Below are positions 1 through 12,500 of a DNA stretch of 18,066 nucleotides, piece after piece. A program made the position numbers and the translations under genes. This DNA comes from a bacterium (GTDB lineage: Bacteria; UBA9089; CG2-30-40-21): positions 1 to 18,066 of the forward strand of contig JASEHA010000014.1 in the NCBI GenBank assembly GCA_030018795.1. The letters run 5' to 3'. Numbering within the stretch: position 1 is the stretch's first letter; each line of letters starts with the position of its first letter. The notes below the pieces were generated by a model. It ran no database searches, was not told where the DNA came from, and saw nothing but the letters and a program-made list of their open reading frames with translations.

Positions 1-237
1 GCTACAATCTTAACCTATTGTTTGCCTTAAGCATTTTAGATTGTAGGCACTTGCCTATTGTGAATTTCTTCGTGACCTCTGTGGTTAATCTTTCCATCGC
101 TTGCTGAGCGATTACCCGAACAGTATTGGGTGCAATGGGGGTATTGGTTCAACCAAGAATCAAAGGAGCTGAACACGGAAGTATCAGCAGGGCTTTTTAT
201 GCAAGAACTCAATTTGTCGCAAAAATACTCGGAATCG

Positions 238-262
238 AAAAACCCCTACTATTATAAAGGGG
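238..262 (-). terminator. Weak candidate intrinsic terminator downstream of the giant gene
   Basis: Read on the minus strand, CCCCT and AGGGG pair around a ten-base AT-rich loop and are followed at once by five T. The stem is only five pairs, and the site is about 255 bases past the stop codon, beyond the MITE-like palindrome, so it is a tentative call. Confidence 0.3.
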
Positions 263-280
263 AAATTCCTGAAATAGTGT

Positions 281-362
281 GTCATTGCGAGGAGCAAAGC
301 GACGAAGCAATCTCATTGCATATCAAAGACTTATAGATTGCTTCGCTTATGCTCGCAATGAC
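281..362. repeat. MITE-like interspersed palindrome
   Basis: The 11-base ends GTCATTGCGAG (281-291) and CTCGCAATGAC (352-362) are exact inverted copies. A second inner pair, GAAGCAATCT (304-313) and AGATTGCTTC (335-344), is also exact, with a short unequal stretch between the pairs. This is recognised as the GTCATTGCGAGGAGC...GAAGCAATC repeat found between genes in many uncultured and deltaproteobacterial genomes. No transposase is inside; it would be mobilised in trans if at all. It lies 155 bases downstream of the giant gene's stop and could form a long hairpin in its transcript. Confidence 0.85.
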
Positions 363-516
363 GAATTGCCTTGTTTTTTCTATTTTGCAAAAACTTTAGT
401 GATTACTCCCTTTTTAAGGAGGTGGTTGTTACTTGCTTTTTGCAGGAATAAAGCCTTTGCAGAAATATGAACGGTTACTTTCATCCTGATTTCTTATTTC
501 CGTATTCCGCACTCTC

Positions 517-3500
517 CTATCTTATCACCGCTATCTTCCCCACAGCCCTATCCTTCTCATTGGTCATAAGGTAGATATATATCCCGCTGGCTACTAATTC
601 GTTGTCATTATTTTTGGCATTCCATTTCCAATTACCTACGGCAGGCACGGTTTTATCCAGTACCATCTCCCCGGCAATATTGTATATCTTCACATCAACC
701 ATGCCTGTGTTTGGCAGTCCGTCAAGGGTAATCTCATCTAGAGGAGTTGTGCCAACAATTAGTGGGTTAGGGTATGCCTTTACATTAATAAACCGATCAG
801 TAGGTGTCGTGAGGCTGACCGCAAGGTTAGCTTCATTAGCCGTAATATTTATTGCTCCACTGGAATTTAATACCTTTGTCTCCCGATTCTCAAGGGTATT
901 AAAATCAAACGATACCCCGCATGTTCCCACTGCCTTTGCCCGAAAGCTGATAGAGGCTAAAACACCTGTTCCCGAGACAACATTTGATAATAGATATGAG
1001 GTGAAGTTTATCCTGCCTGTCTGATTGTCTGTCTGATTTTTTATTATTCCTGCTCCAGCCGGGAAATTTCCGGGGCTAATCTGTATGCCTGATGTATCCA
1101 GATCTGCATCTACTACCTCCAGAATATCCGGGTTAAATACAAGGTGGAGTTCTGCGGCAGCCATATCCTTAACATCTGCTACACGAACATTGACCGTAAA
1201 GATGCTGTTTATTGTTGGGTTAATATATTGCGGCTCAATACATAAGGATGCTGACATCGAAACGTGGCCAGAAGAGGGTAGGGGAGTTGGCTGTTCTTTA
1301 GACAGCATCATAGGTGCTGACATCTGTATCTTCCCAAAGTTATGTCTTAAGGTAAGCAGGTCATAGGCATTGATATAGCCATCTGGTCTAAAGTCAGCCA
1401 TAGGGTTCCAATTGGATGCACCCTTCATCGAACCAAATGCATTGCGGAGTACCAGGAGGTCATAGCTATTAACTGCCCTATCGTTATTAGCATCCCCTGC
1501 CAGCAGAGAGATGGTGCCAATATTTATCTGTTCGTTCTCAAGCAGGATCACAGTCTTTGTTGCATAGCTTGATCCAGGGATGTCTGCTGTCAGGGTATAT
1601 GTTCCTGGGGCTATCCCTGAGAAGAAGAAATAGCCTGACATATTTGTGGTGACAGTTGCTATATCACTTAAGGTTACAGTAATCTGGTCAGTAAAGGAAA
1701 GGTTGCCTTCATCTAATATACCGACAAATCCACTGATATTCCCGTTCCATCCGCCAGTAGCTGTTACTGTGGCTGTTGCCATGGTAAAAGGGATGGCTGC
1801 ATGATTGTTAATCAGTTTTGTCTCCTGATTATTGGCTGTATTAAGGCTGAAGCCAATGGTTGATGTTCCGTTGCCAGTAGACTTAAAGAAAATGGTGGCA
1901 ATCGTACCATTAGCCGTAGCTGTCCCAACAAGAAGGTGTGAGGTGAACTGGATAAGCCCCTTGCTATTATCAGCCGTATTCTTGATAATATCACCAAAGA
2001 ATGTGCTGCCATTAATCTGAATGCCATCTGCTATTGAATCACTGTCCATGACCTGTAAACGTTGTGGATCAAACAAGAGATGAAGCTCGGCTATGGTCAG
2101 GTCAGTAACATTTTTTGCCACAATATCTACAGGGAATACACTGCCTACACTTATTGGGATTATCTTTGGTGATAACCAGAGGCCAGCTTCAGAGGTACTT
2201 GTGCCAGAGGTGGTTGTCCCTGTAATTATAATAGAGTAGGGGATTGGGACATTATTTACGTCCCTTAACTCTACAGTTATGAACTCCATTACCATCTCAG
2301 GGGTTATCTCTTCCTCTGTTATTACATGGGCATTGATACGCACCACGTTGCCGTCAGGGATAACTGCACTTAGTACAGCCATTGATATAGTTGCTATCCC
2401 GGTCATGGTATTAACCTCTGGGAAGAACAGACAGGAAAGCCCGGAAAGGGCATCCCCTTTAGTAATGCTGCCCATATTTATCTTTGTAATATCATACCGC
2501 AGAACAAGGTTTACCCCGCATAGATCCTTTGCATTGGTAATAGAAATATCTGCAGAAATATTCTTATCCGTCAGGATTGATTGCATCTTGACCAGTGCAT
2601 TGGTGCTTGTAGCAATAGGAACAAGCACAGCCTCAAGAGCCATGGTTGTGTTTGTTGAAACCATTGCAGTCATTGTCCATGCCTGATAGCCGTCCTTGCT
2701 TAAACTAATGGTATGTGTCCCTATTGGTATCATGCTCAAGCAGCATGGTGTTGTCTTGCTTGTTGATGTGCCGTCCAGATAAACCGTTGCCCCGCTTGTT
2801 GGGGTGGACGTAATGGATATTGAGCCATAAACCATTTGAGCAGTATCAAGCCCTACAGAAAGGAATAATACCATGCTTGGTGATATGGTTACATCACATG
2901 CTCGAGTCTGGTAGCCATCCTTGCTTAAGCCAATGGTATGTGAGCCTAAAGGAATATTGGACAGAACACATGGCGTAAGATTATCGATGTTTACCCCATC
3001 AAGGGATATGGCTGCACCTGTCGGGAAAGATGTTAGAGAGATTGAACTGCGACTGTTTGTTCCAGTAGATGTCCCAAAGATGACAAGCAGGGTGCTGGTG
3101 GTATTGGTGGATACGGTTATTGTCCCCATCCATTCTTGAGAGTTACTATTATTGATCAGGGTAATAGCATGAACTCCTATTTGCACATCGGTTAAGACGC
3201 ATGGGGTTACCTTATTCGTGGCAGTGCCATCCAGATAAACATCTGCCCCGGCTGGCTCTGAATTAATGGACACAGATTTATGGGTGAAAAGAGTAATATC
3301 TAAGGGGACAAAGGTAGTAGTGGTAGAGATGGTAATGGTTCCTGTCCATGTTTGATATGTATTTAAGGTAAGGGCAATGGTATGTGTCCCGGCAGGCACA
3401 TTGGACAGGATACATGGCGTTGTCTTGCCTGTACTTGTGCCATCAAGGCAAACCATTGCTCCAGCTGGGCTTGAGTTGATTGACACTGATCCATAAATAA

Positions 3501-6500
3501 GCATTGAGGCATTAACAGCGGTTGTTGTGTTTGTGGAAAGGGTTATTGCCCTGCTCCATGTTTGATAGCCATCCTTGCTTAAGCTAATGGTGTGCGTGCC
3601 ATAGGGCACATTAGTCAACATGCATGGTGTTGTCTTGCCTGTCAGCGTTCCATCTATATAAACCGCTGCCCCGTCCGGGATAGAGAAAATGGATATTGAG
3701 CCACAAAGGATAGCATTCATAGATACAGCCTGTTCTTGAGAAATGCTTATTGTGCCCTTCCATACCTCGTACCAATCCCTTGTCAGGGTAATGGTATGTG
3801 TGCCAGGGGGTGCAGACAGGACGGCTGGCGTAAGTTTATTGGTATTCATGCCATCTATATAAACCCTTGCACCATCTGGCATGGTATTTACAGATAATGA
3901 GCCATAGATGACAGCACTTCCGCAATATTCAACCCCCCAACAGGGTGAGAAGAAAGAGGAGGCAGAATCTGTTCCTATTACCTGCTGATTCTTTCCATCT
4001 GTATCAATCGTGAATAGTCTATTATTCCCATCTATTTGCGGACAAAAGGAACAAAAGATGAGTTTTGTCCCATCCGGTGAAAAGGCTGGTTTGGTGTTCT
4101 TATTTGAATCATTGGTAACCATGGTCTGATTGGTGCCGTCACTATTCATTAAATAGATATCAAAATTACCGTCTCTATCTGAGGCAAAGGCAATCTTTGT
4201 GCCGTCCGGAGAAAAGCATGGGTCAATATTTACTACTGAGAGACCTGAGAGATCTGAGAGAGAGGTAAGCATGGTTGGAGGCTGAAGCCTTGAGTCTGAA
4301 GCCATGGTGTAGATATTACCATTTGAGGCAAAGACAATCTTTTGTCCATCCGGTGAAAACGAGGGATGAGAGAGGCTGTTTATTCCATCTGTCAAGGACA
4401 GTATGCTTTTGCTGTCTATATTCATCACAAAGATACCTGTCTCTGAGCAGAATATCAGCTGTTTCCCATCTGGAGAAGACGAAAAAGACGAAAACGCAGG
4501 GGTATACTCATTTATCCCTGTGTTTGTCATTCTCATCCGACAGCTGCCGTCAATATTCATCAGGTATATCTCATTATTCCCATCACGACAGGAGACAAAG
4601 GCAATCATTGAGCCGTCTGGTGATATTGCCGGGGAATGGTCATTAGCCGGATTATTGGTCAGTCTTAAAAGACTGCTGCCGTCTGGGTAGCTGCTGTATA
4701 TCTCCTGATTGTTGCCATCGTCTTTGACAAATACTATTCGTCCAGCCCTTGTGCCTATGGGAAATAATTCGAGGTCAAGGATTAGTGTTTTATCCTCTAT
4801 GGCAATGGTTGCCTCAGAGGTAAGTGATTTTACCCCATATTCAGGCGGGGCACTGCACCGGAGAAGATAATTTCCGCCAGCAAGACCGGGAATAGTATAC
4901 CTGCCATCAACATCGGTCAGGGTTGAAGCAATTACCAGCCCATTCTGTAATATCTCTATCCGGGCACCCTTTATTAATGTATTATTAGAGGCAAGGCTGA
5001 AGGCGTTAGCCGTGTTCTCAACCCCCTCTTTAGGGATACTGTCCACTGTGCCTGAAACATGAGTGGAGGCTAAAGCCGTCTTTTCCCTCATAACAGCATC
5101 TGTGGCAGAGGCAGAGACTGAAGGCTTCTTCTCGTCCATGACAGCATCGGTAACAGAGGCAGAGGTAGAGGCTAAAGCCATCTTCTCCCTCATAACAGCA
5201 TCGGTAACAAAGGCAGAGGCAGAGACTGAAAGCGTCTTCTCGTCAATGACAGCATTGGTATCAGAGGCAGCAGAGACAGCCTCCATAGTTGGTGCCTTCT
5301 TTACATTCTCTGCGTTCTCTGCGTTTCTGCGTGAGACAAAGGCACATTTGATCACACCAGAAATCGTTCCTGGCCCAACATCACCCGGTGCCCATGAGGG
5401 TTGATAATCATTGGCATTATTATTGGTCAGCCGCATCTGGAGAGAGCCATCAAGAGCCATGCTGTATATCTCCCCCTTGCCGCTGCCATCCCTGTTAGTT
5501 GTAAAGGCAATTCTTTTCCCATCCGGTGAATAAGACGATATTGCATCACTCCGAAAGCTTTTGGTTAATATAGTTATGGTTTTCTTCTCGATATTATACA
5601 AAAACCCCTCTCTTTGAAGCTCAGTATCTATTCCAGTAAAAGAGATTGTTTCCCCATCAGGTGAAAACACAGGCTCTGCCTCTTGCAATAATCCATTTGT
5701 CAGATGGGCGAGGTTGCTGCCATCATTGCTGCTCATGTATATCTGATTATTCTTAGTAAAAACAATTCTTGTCCCATCAGGTGCAAAACAGGGAGACTCA
5801 CCCGTAAGATTGGTTTCAAGCCTTCTCTGTTGGGTTCCATCGATGTTCATGACCATAAACTCTCCATTACTGGAGAAAATAATCTGTCCGGCAACATATG
5901 GAGAAAAGCATGGCGACTGATTATTCCTTGAAGAGTAGGTCAGCCTCTTTTGATCTGTCCCATCAGCCTCCATGATATATATTTCATTGTTTCCAGTCCT
6001 GTCAGAGACGAAGACGATTTTTCTCCCGTCAGGCGAAAACTCAGGGGTATAGTTATTATAATTACCATAAGTAAGCCTTGTCTGGTTTGTCCCGTCTGCA
6101 TTACAAACATAGATATCCTGACTGCCATTACGGTCAGAGACAAAGGTTATCTTCCCGCCCCTTGAACCAATAGGGATAATCTTAAAATCTATATCTGCTG
6201 TCAGCTGATATTGCCTGACTATGATTGCTTTCTGAAGGAATTGAACAGCATAGCCAGGGGCAGAGACACGCAAACGATAGATACCAGGCAAAAGCCCAAA
6301 TATTGTGTACTTGCCGGTTGGCCCGGTAGATGCAACACCCATGACCAATGTTCCCTGAATTGCCTCTATTCTTGCCCCAAATACTGTCTCACTTATATCC
6401 TTAGCAGAGATAACCTTGCCAGCAATACTTGCCTGACCATAACCCCCGGAAACCCAGCAGGGATTATAGCTGTCCTGATTCATAAGAGGGCTTAAATGAT

Positions 6501-9500
6501 TGTTTGGCTCAAGATTGATAATCGGGATTAGTCCTTCTCCATTAATGTCCATTATATATATTCGCTTAAACCCATCCATATCCGTTGCAAAGGCAATCCT
6601 TGTCCCATCTGGTGAAAATTGCGGATCATAATCATGGGCAGGGTTATTGGTCAGCCTCTTTTGTCCGCTGCCATCTATATTCATGATGAATATCTCTTCA
6701 TTGTTGTCAATCACACTGGTATAAACAATCCGTTTGCCATCAGGTGAGATGCAAGGGTCATAATCAGGGAACAGGTTATTAGTTAATCTCTTTTGCTGAC
6801 TCCCATCAGTATTCATGATATATATCTCTTTATTGCCATCCCTGTCAGAGACAAAGGTGATTTTTTTACTGTCAAGGCTGATGAATGGATCCCTATCCTC
6901 ATAATTCATGGAATCTTTGGTTAACCTTGTCTGATTTGTACCATCAATATTCATTATATATATCTCAAAATTGCCGTCTCTTTCACTGCAAAAAGCAATC
7001 CTGTCTCCATCAGCAGACACACATGGATGACTATCCTCACCCTCAGAGATGGTCAATCTTCTTTGTCCATATCCCTCTGCATTCATAATATAGATTTCTT
7101 TATTCCCATCCCTGTCAGAGACAAAGGCTATCTTTGTGCTATCCATGGACATTGATGGCTGCATGTCATCAATCAGATTAAATGTCAGCCTCTGGTGATT
7201 GGAATTATCTCCATTCATGGTATAAATCTCATGATTGCCATCACGTTCAGAGGTAAAGGCAAACCTTCCCTGCCGTTCAAAATAAGGCAGGCTGAAATCA
7301 ATAGCAGGGGTTGTTGCTTCAGCAATTACCTTTACTTCCCCTTTATATACCCTGCTGATATATTCTGGATGTAAGGCAATTACTGTATATGTTCCAACAG
7401 GAATACCCTGGACGCTGTAGGTGCCGTTGATATTGGTTGTCGCTGTAGCTATAAGGGTTTGTCCTTGATAAACAGATACCCTTGCCCTGTATATAGGAAT
7501 ATCGTTTAAGAACCTGCTGACCATACCAGTGATGCTGCCAGTAAGAGTTCCTATATCTCCGCATCCCCAGTATGGATGAAAATCATTACTTAGATTATCT
7601 GTCAACCTTTGCTCTGCCCTGCCCTCAAGGTCTATGCTACATATCTCATTGTTTCCATCGCGGTTTGAATAAAAAACGATTTTTTGCCCATCAGGTGAAA
7701 ACGAGGGGCAAAGATTTTCAGCAGAATTACTGGTTAGTCTCCCCTGATGAGCACCGTCAGCATCCATGATATAGATATTTTCATTGCCATCACGACATGA
7801 GACAAAGGCTATCTTTAACCCATCTGGAGAAAATATTGGGCTATGATTTCGACTGCTGCTTCCAGTAAGGTTTAGAGTATTTGAGCCATTGACATCCATG
7901 ACAAAGATATTTTCATCCTGTTCATTTAATCTATTAGTAAAAACAATCCTTTGCCCATCAGGTGAGAATGAGGGTGATAAATAAGTGCCAGCACCTATAG
8001 TAATGTCCTGCTGCTGCATGGTTTCAATGTCAATAATCTTTATGCCACTCCCTATAGAGGCATAAATAATTTTTTTACTGTCAGGTGAAAAGCTCGGATT
8101 ATTGTCCTCAGCATCGCTTGTGGTCAAACGTATCTTATTTGAAGCATCGCTGTTCATGAGATAGATGTCATTATTGCCCTCTATATTAGAAACAAAGGCA
8201 ATCTTTTGCCCATCTGGAGAAAAGCATGGCTGATAGGAACAGGCAATGCCTTCATCCTTCTTTTTTTCAGAGGTAAGCTGCTGTTGATTTGAGCCGTCTG
8301 CATTCATGATGTAGATATTAGTATCAGAGGATCCATCCCTTTGGGCAGCAAAGACTATCTTGCTATTTTTCTCTCCCAGAGGGATAAGTGATGTATTAAC
8401 AATGGTATTCATATCAGAGATGACCCTGACTGGTGTTGGTATGCGTTTTAAGGCATACCTTCCTGGATACGATATAGTGAGCAGGTATTCACCGATATAG
8501 ACATCAGGGATGGAATACTGACCAAAAACATCTGTGATTGCGGTTGATATAAGCTGTTTACCCTGATAGATATTTACAGCAGCACCCGGCACAGGAAAAT
8601 CATCGTTTTGATTAATCACTGTTCCAATTATTCTTCCCATGCCAACTGCACCGGCAGACCATGACGGTTTTGTATCGCTGGCAGTACCAGATGTTAATTG
8701 GGTTAAATTGCCACTATTAAGCTCAAGTATGTAGAGGTCAGGGTTGTTTGCCCAGAAGATTATTCTTTTTCCATCTGGTGAAAAGCATGGCTCTCTCAGC
8801 TCACTGTCCAGATTAACAGGCAGGTATTGTTGATTTGAGCCATCTGGATCCATAAGATAAAGCCTATGCCTTTCTCCATCCCGGTTTGAGGAAAAGACGA
8901 TTTTTCGTCCATCAGGTGAGAATGATGGCGAAAGATTGCTTGATGATGAACCAGTAAGGTTGCAGGTGACTGTGCCGCTTATATATGTGCTGTAAACTTG
9001 CGGCAATCCATTGCTGTTTGCACAATAAATAAGCCTTGTACCATCTGGTGAAAAGCGTGGAGAACGATTCCATGTCGTTGTAGTTGTTGTGCCTGTTCCC
9101 CTGGTTGTGTTTGTTCCCTTGATTATGGTTGTTATACTTCCGGTTAATATATCCTTTAAGCAGATGTCATTTCCTGAGACAAAGGCAATGAGTTTTCCAT
9201 CCTGAGAAAAGCATGGCGATGTGCCTTTTGTGTCTTTTGTAGCAGCATTGGTCAACTGAACCAGATTAAGCCCATTGGTATCCATAAGATAGATATCACT
9301 GTTCCCGTTTATGTCTGATGAAAAGGCAATCTTTCTTCCGTCAGGTGAAAGACATGGGGAGGAATAACATGGAGGTGTTCCTGTGCCAGTATACACAGGA
9401 TTGGACAATAGTCGTGTCTTGCCTGTACCGTCTGCATTCATCAGGTATATGCCGTCATCAGACATGAAGGCAACCAATCCGCCCCTGACTACAGGTGTCA

Positions 9501-12500
9501 GAGAAATGTTTATATTGGCTGTATCTGTTGAAGCAATAATAGATCTTGTACCAATGAGGCATTGTGTATTATAGTCTGGGGCATATGCCCGAATAAAATA
9601 CGGCTCTGCCACAAGATGTTGGAGAAGGAATTTCCCATTCCCATCTGTTATGGCACTGATAATAGTATCTGTTCCCTGAAAAACCTCAACAGTTGCTCCG
9701 CGAATGGGTGTAGAATTAAGGCTGCAGCTGATGATTCCTGAGAATGATCCTGTTTTAACACTATCTGTCGACCATGAAGGGTGGTGATTGTTTTTTAATT
9801 TTGGATTGGAAAGTAATGGAAATTTGTTAGCACCATTGACATCCATCATATAAATCTGGCCACTACTTGAAAATGCTATTTTTTCGCCGTCAGGTGAGAA
9901 ACAGGGGTTATCTGCCCCATCAGCTAATGGTCGAACATTGCTGCCATCTATGTTCATAGTATATATTTTTTCAGCATCATCACGGTTTGACCAGAAGACT
10001 ATGCTTAATCCATCTGGAGAAAAGGAGGGGTTATAATTATTGCTCGTTGTCCCGGTAAGGTTTATTGTGTTTGTTCCGTCAATATTCATCAGACAAACTT
10101 GAGATTTTCCATTAAGAATAGAACAAAAGGCTATCCTTGTCCCGTCCGGAGAGATACAGGGTGATGAGTCTTTATATAAATTATTGGTTAATCTTTTCTC
10201 GCCCGTACCGTCTGCATTAATGATATATATCTCATCATCCCCATCCCAGTCTGTGGTGAAGGCAATTTTTTTGCCATCTGAGGATATAGTTGGTTCATAG
10301 TCGTGTTTTGGGTCAGTGGTCAGTCTTTTTATGCTCTTTGTTCCTTCAACATCTATGATGTAAATATCAGTATTCCCATTGCGATCAGAGGTAAAGGCTA
10401 TTTTTTTGCCATCTGCTGATAGGCAAGGGTCAAAATCATTGGCAGGGCATTGGCTAAGATTGGTCAGGTTTGAGCCATTGATATTCATGATATATATCTC
10501 TTTATGAGACGCAACATCTTGCGTTTCTGCCACCTCAGAGACAAAGGCAATCTTTCCGCCCTCTTTCACAGGAATCAATTGGATATCGATATCTTTGGTT
10601 GTGCTGCTGGCAGTAACCCTGACATAGCCCTGCCAATATCTCATACCATAATTAAGCTCAGAGGCATAAACCAGATACTTTCCGGCTGCAAGCCCATCAA
10701 TACAATAGTTGCCTGAGGTATCAGTTATGCTGGCAGCAATAAGCCTTAAGCCCTGAATGATATTTATCCTTGCTCCGGCAATGGGTTTTTTCTCAAAGGC
10801 ATCAGTAATGTTGCCACAGATAGAGCCTGTCTTTACCTCACCTGTTGACCAGACAGGGGAATCATTGTGCCAGGAATCTATTGTCAGCGACATAGCTTGC
10901 GAGCCGTCTATGTTTATGGCACAAACTTGACTATTCAAACAAAAGACAATCCGTTCCCCATCTGGTGAATAATAGGCATTAGTAACTGAGCCATTATATA
11001 GCCTCATGGCTGCTGTTTCCCCTATATTCATGACAAACATTGCCTCTGTAGTCGAAAAAATAAGCTGAAGCCCGTCTGGTGAGAAGCATGGGTTAAAACA
11101 GCCTCCAGGGATATTGGTAGTCTGTATCATCTCCTGACTATTAATATCCATGAAATATATCTGCGGCTCACCTGTAGGGTAATCAGAACAAAAGGCAATC
11201 ATTTTCCCATCCGGTGAAAAACAGGGTGAATACTCAGCAGCCATGCTATTGGTCAGCTTTCTTTGGTTCTTGCCGGCAACATCCATGATATAGATATCAT
11301 CATCCCCATCACGATTGGCTGTAAAGATTATCTTTGTGCCATCAGGCGAAAAACGCGGCTGCCTGTCGCTGCCAGGGGAGGATGTAAGCCGAATAGCAGA
11401 ATTGCCAGAGCTAACAGAAACATCCATGATATAGATTTCTTCATTATTATCCCGCATAGAACAAAACACAACCCTTGTCCCATCAATAGATAGGCAGGGG
11501 TCATAATCGTCAACAAGGTTATCAGTAAGTCTGGTTTGATTTGTCCCGTCTGCATTCATAACATATATCTCTTTATTGCCATCCCTATCAGAAACAAAGG
11601 CAATCTTGCCCCCTTTCTGTCCAAGTGGCTGAAGTGAAAGAGAAATCTCAACCGTAGTATCCTGAGCAACAAAAACATCACTTGCAAGATATCTGATAGC
11701 ATACCCCGGGCATGATACCTTAAGGCTATATCTCTCTGCCATCAGGTTGTTGATAGTATATCTGCCGTTTAATCCGGTAACAGCAGCAGCAACAGTGGCT
11801 GTTCCCTGACATATCTTAACAACAGCCCCGATAATGGGATCATTAGTATGTATATCTGTAATAATCCCACTGATAGCACCACATCTTACCTCACCAGATG
11901 ACCAGTATGGTGAATGATTATAGCTTGAGTTGCTTATTATTGTCCGGCTTGAGCCATTATTCAGGATACAAATATTATTATTGTAAGACAGAATAGTCTG
12001 CTTGTTATCAGGAGAAGCAGACGAAATACCCGAGGCAGCCGTTAAAAAGCGGATGCTCCTATCCCGCAGGTTCATTTCATACAAACCAGTGCCCTGCTGG
12101 AAGAATATCTTTTCCCCATCCATGGAAAAATGAGGATAATAGTTTGCAGATGAATTGCCAGTAAGATTAACCTGATCTGAGCCGTCTGCATTCATCATAT
12201 ACACCTGTGAAAGCCCATCCCTGCAAGAGCAAAATACAATCTTTGACCCATCAGGCGAGAATTTCGGGGATGAGTCATCATAAAAGTTATAGGTCAGCCG
12301 TTTCTGGATAGAAGAGGCAATATCAAGAAGGTATATCTCCTTGTTATGGTTATAACCGCTTGCATAGACAATGGTTTTGCCATCAGGCGAAAGGTGCGGT
12401 TCTACATCGTTTAAGGTATTGGTTGTCAGTCGCTTAAGACTTGAACTGCCAGATGTACTGCATCCGTCAGCATTCATCATGTATAATTCATTTGTATCCT

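Larger units (their letters stand above)
1..516. other. Left flank without a convincing gene
   Basis: It holds a nine-base inverted pair (CTACAATCT at 2-10, AGATTGTAG at 38-46), a CTTCGTGACCTCTGTGGTTA stretch (69-88), which on the minus strand is the common TTAACCACAGAGG-type repeat, a small TTGGTT-C-AACCAA palindrome (144-156), the candidate terminator and the MITE-like repeat. Two overlapping open stretches on the plus strand (about 76-336, and 114-258) could be read as protein but neither has a good start, ribosome site or recognised domain. Nothing else is seen between 363 and 516. Confidence 0.6.

Noticed and set aside
406..421. CTCC/GGAG hairpin near the end of the giant gene considered as its terminator
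   Set aside because: The stem is short with a bulge, and the T-run on the minus strand is about ten bases away.
279..470. 63-codon plus-strand frame starting in the MITE-like repeat
   Set aside because: SLRGAKRRSNL is the usual translation of this non-coding repeat; no ribosome site or domain.
5050..5259. CRISPR array
   Set aside because: The repeats are contiguous coding units with no unique spacers, and they keep the reading frame.
5063..5404. 113-codon open frame antisense to the module-12 insertion
   Set aside because: It is an antisense reading of the tandem repeat; the sense strand joins both halves of a clear domain.
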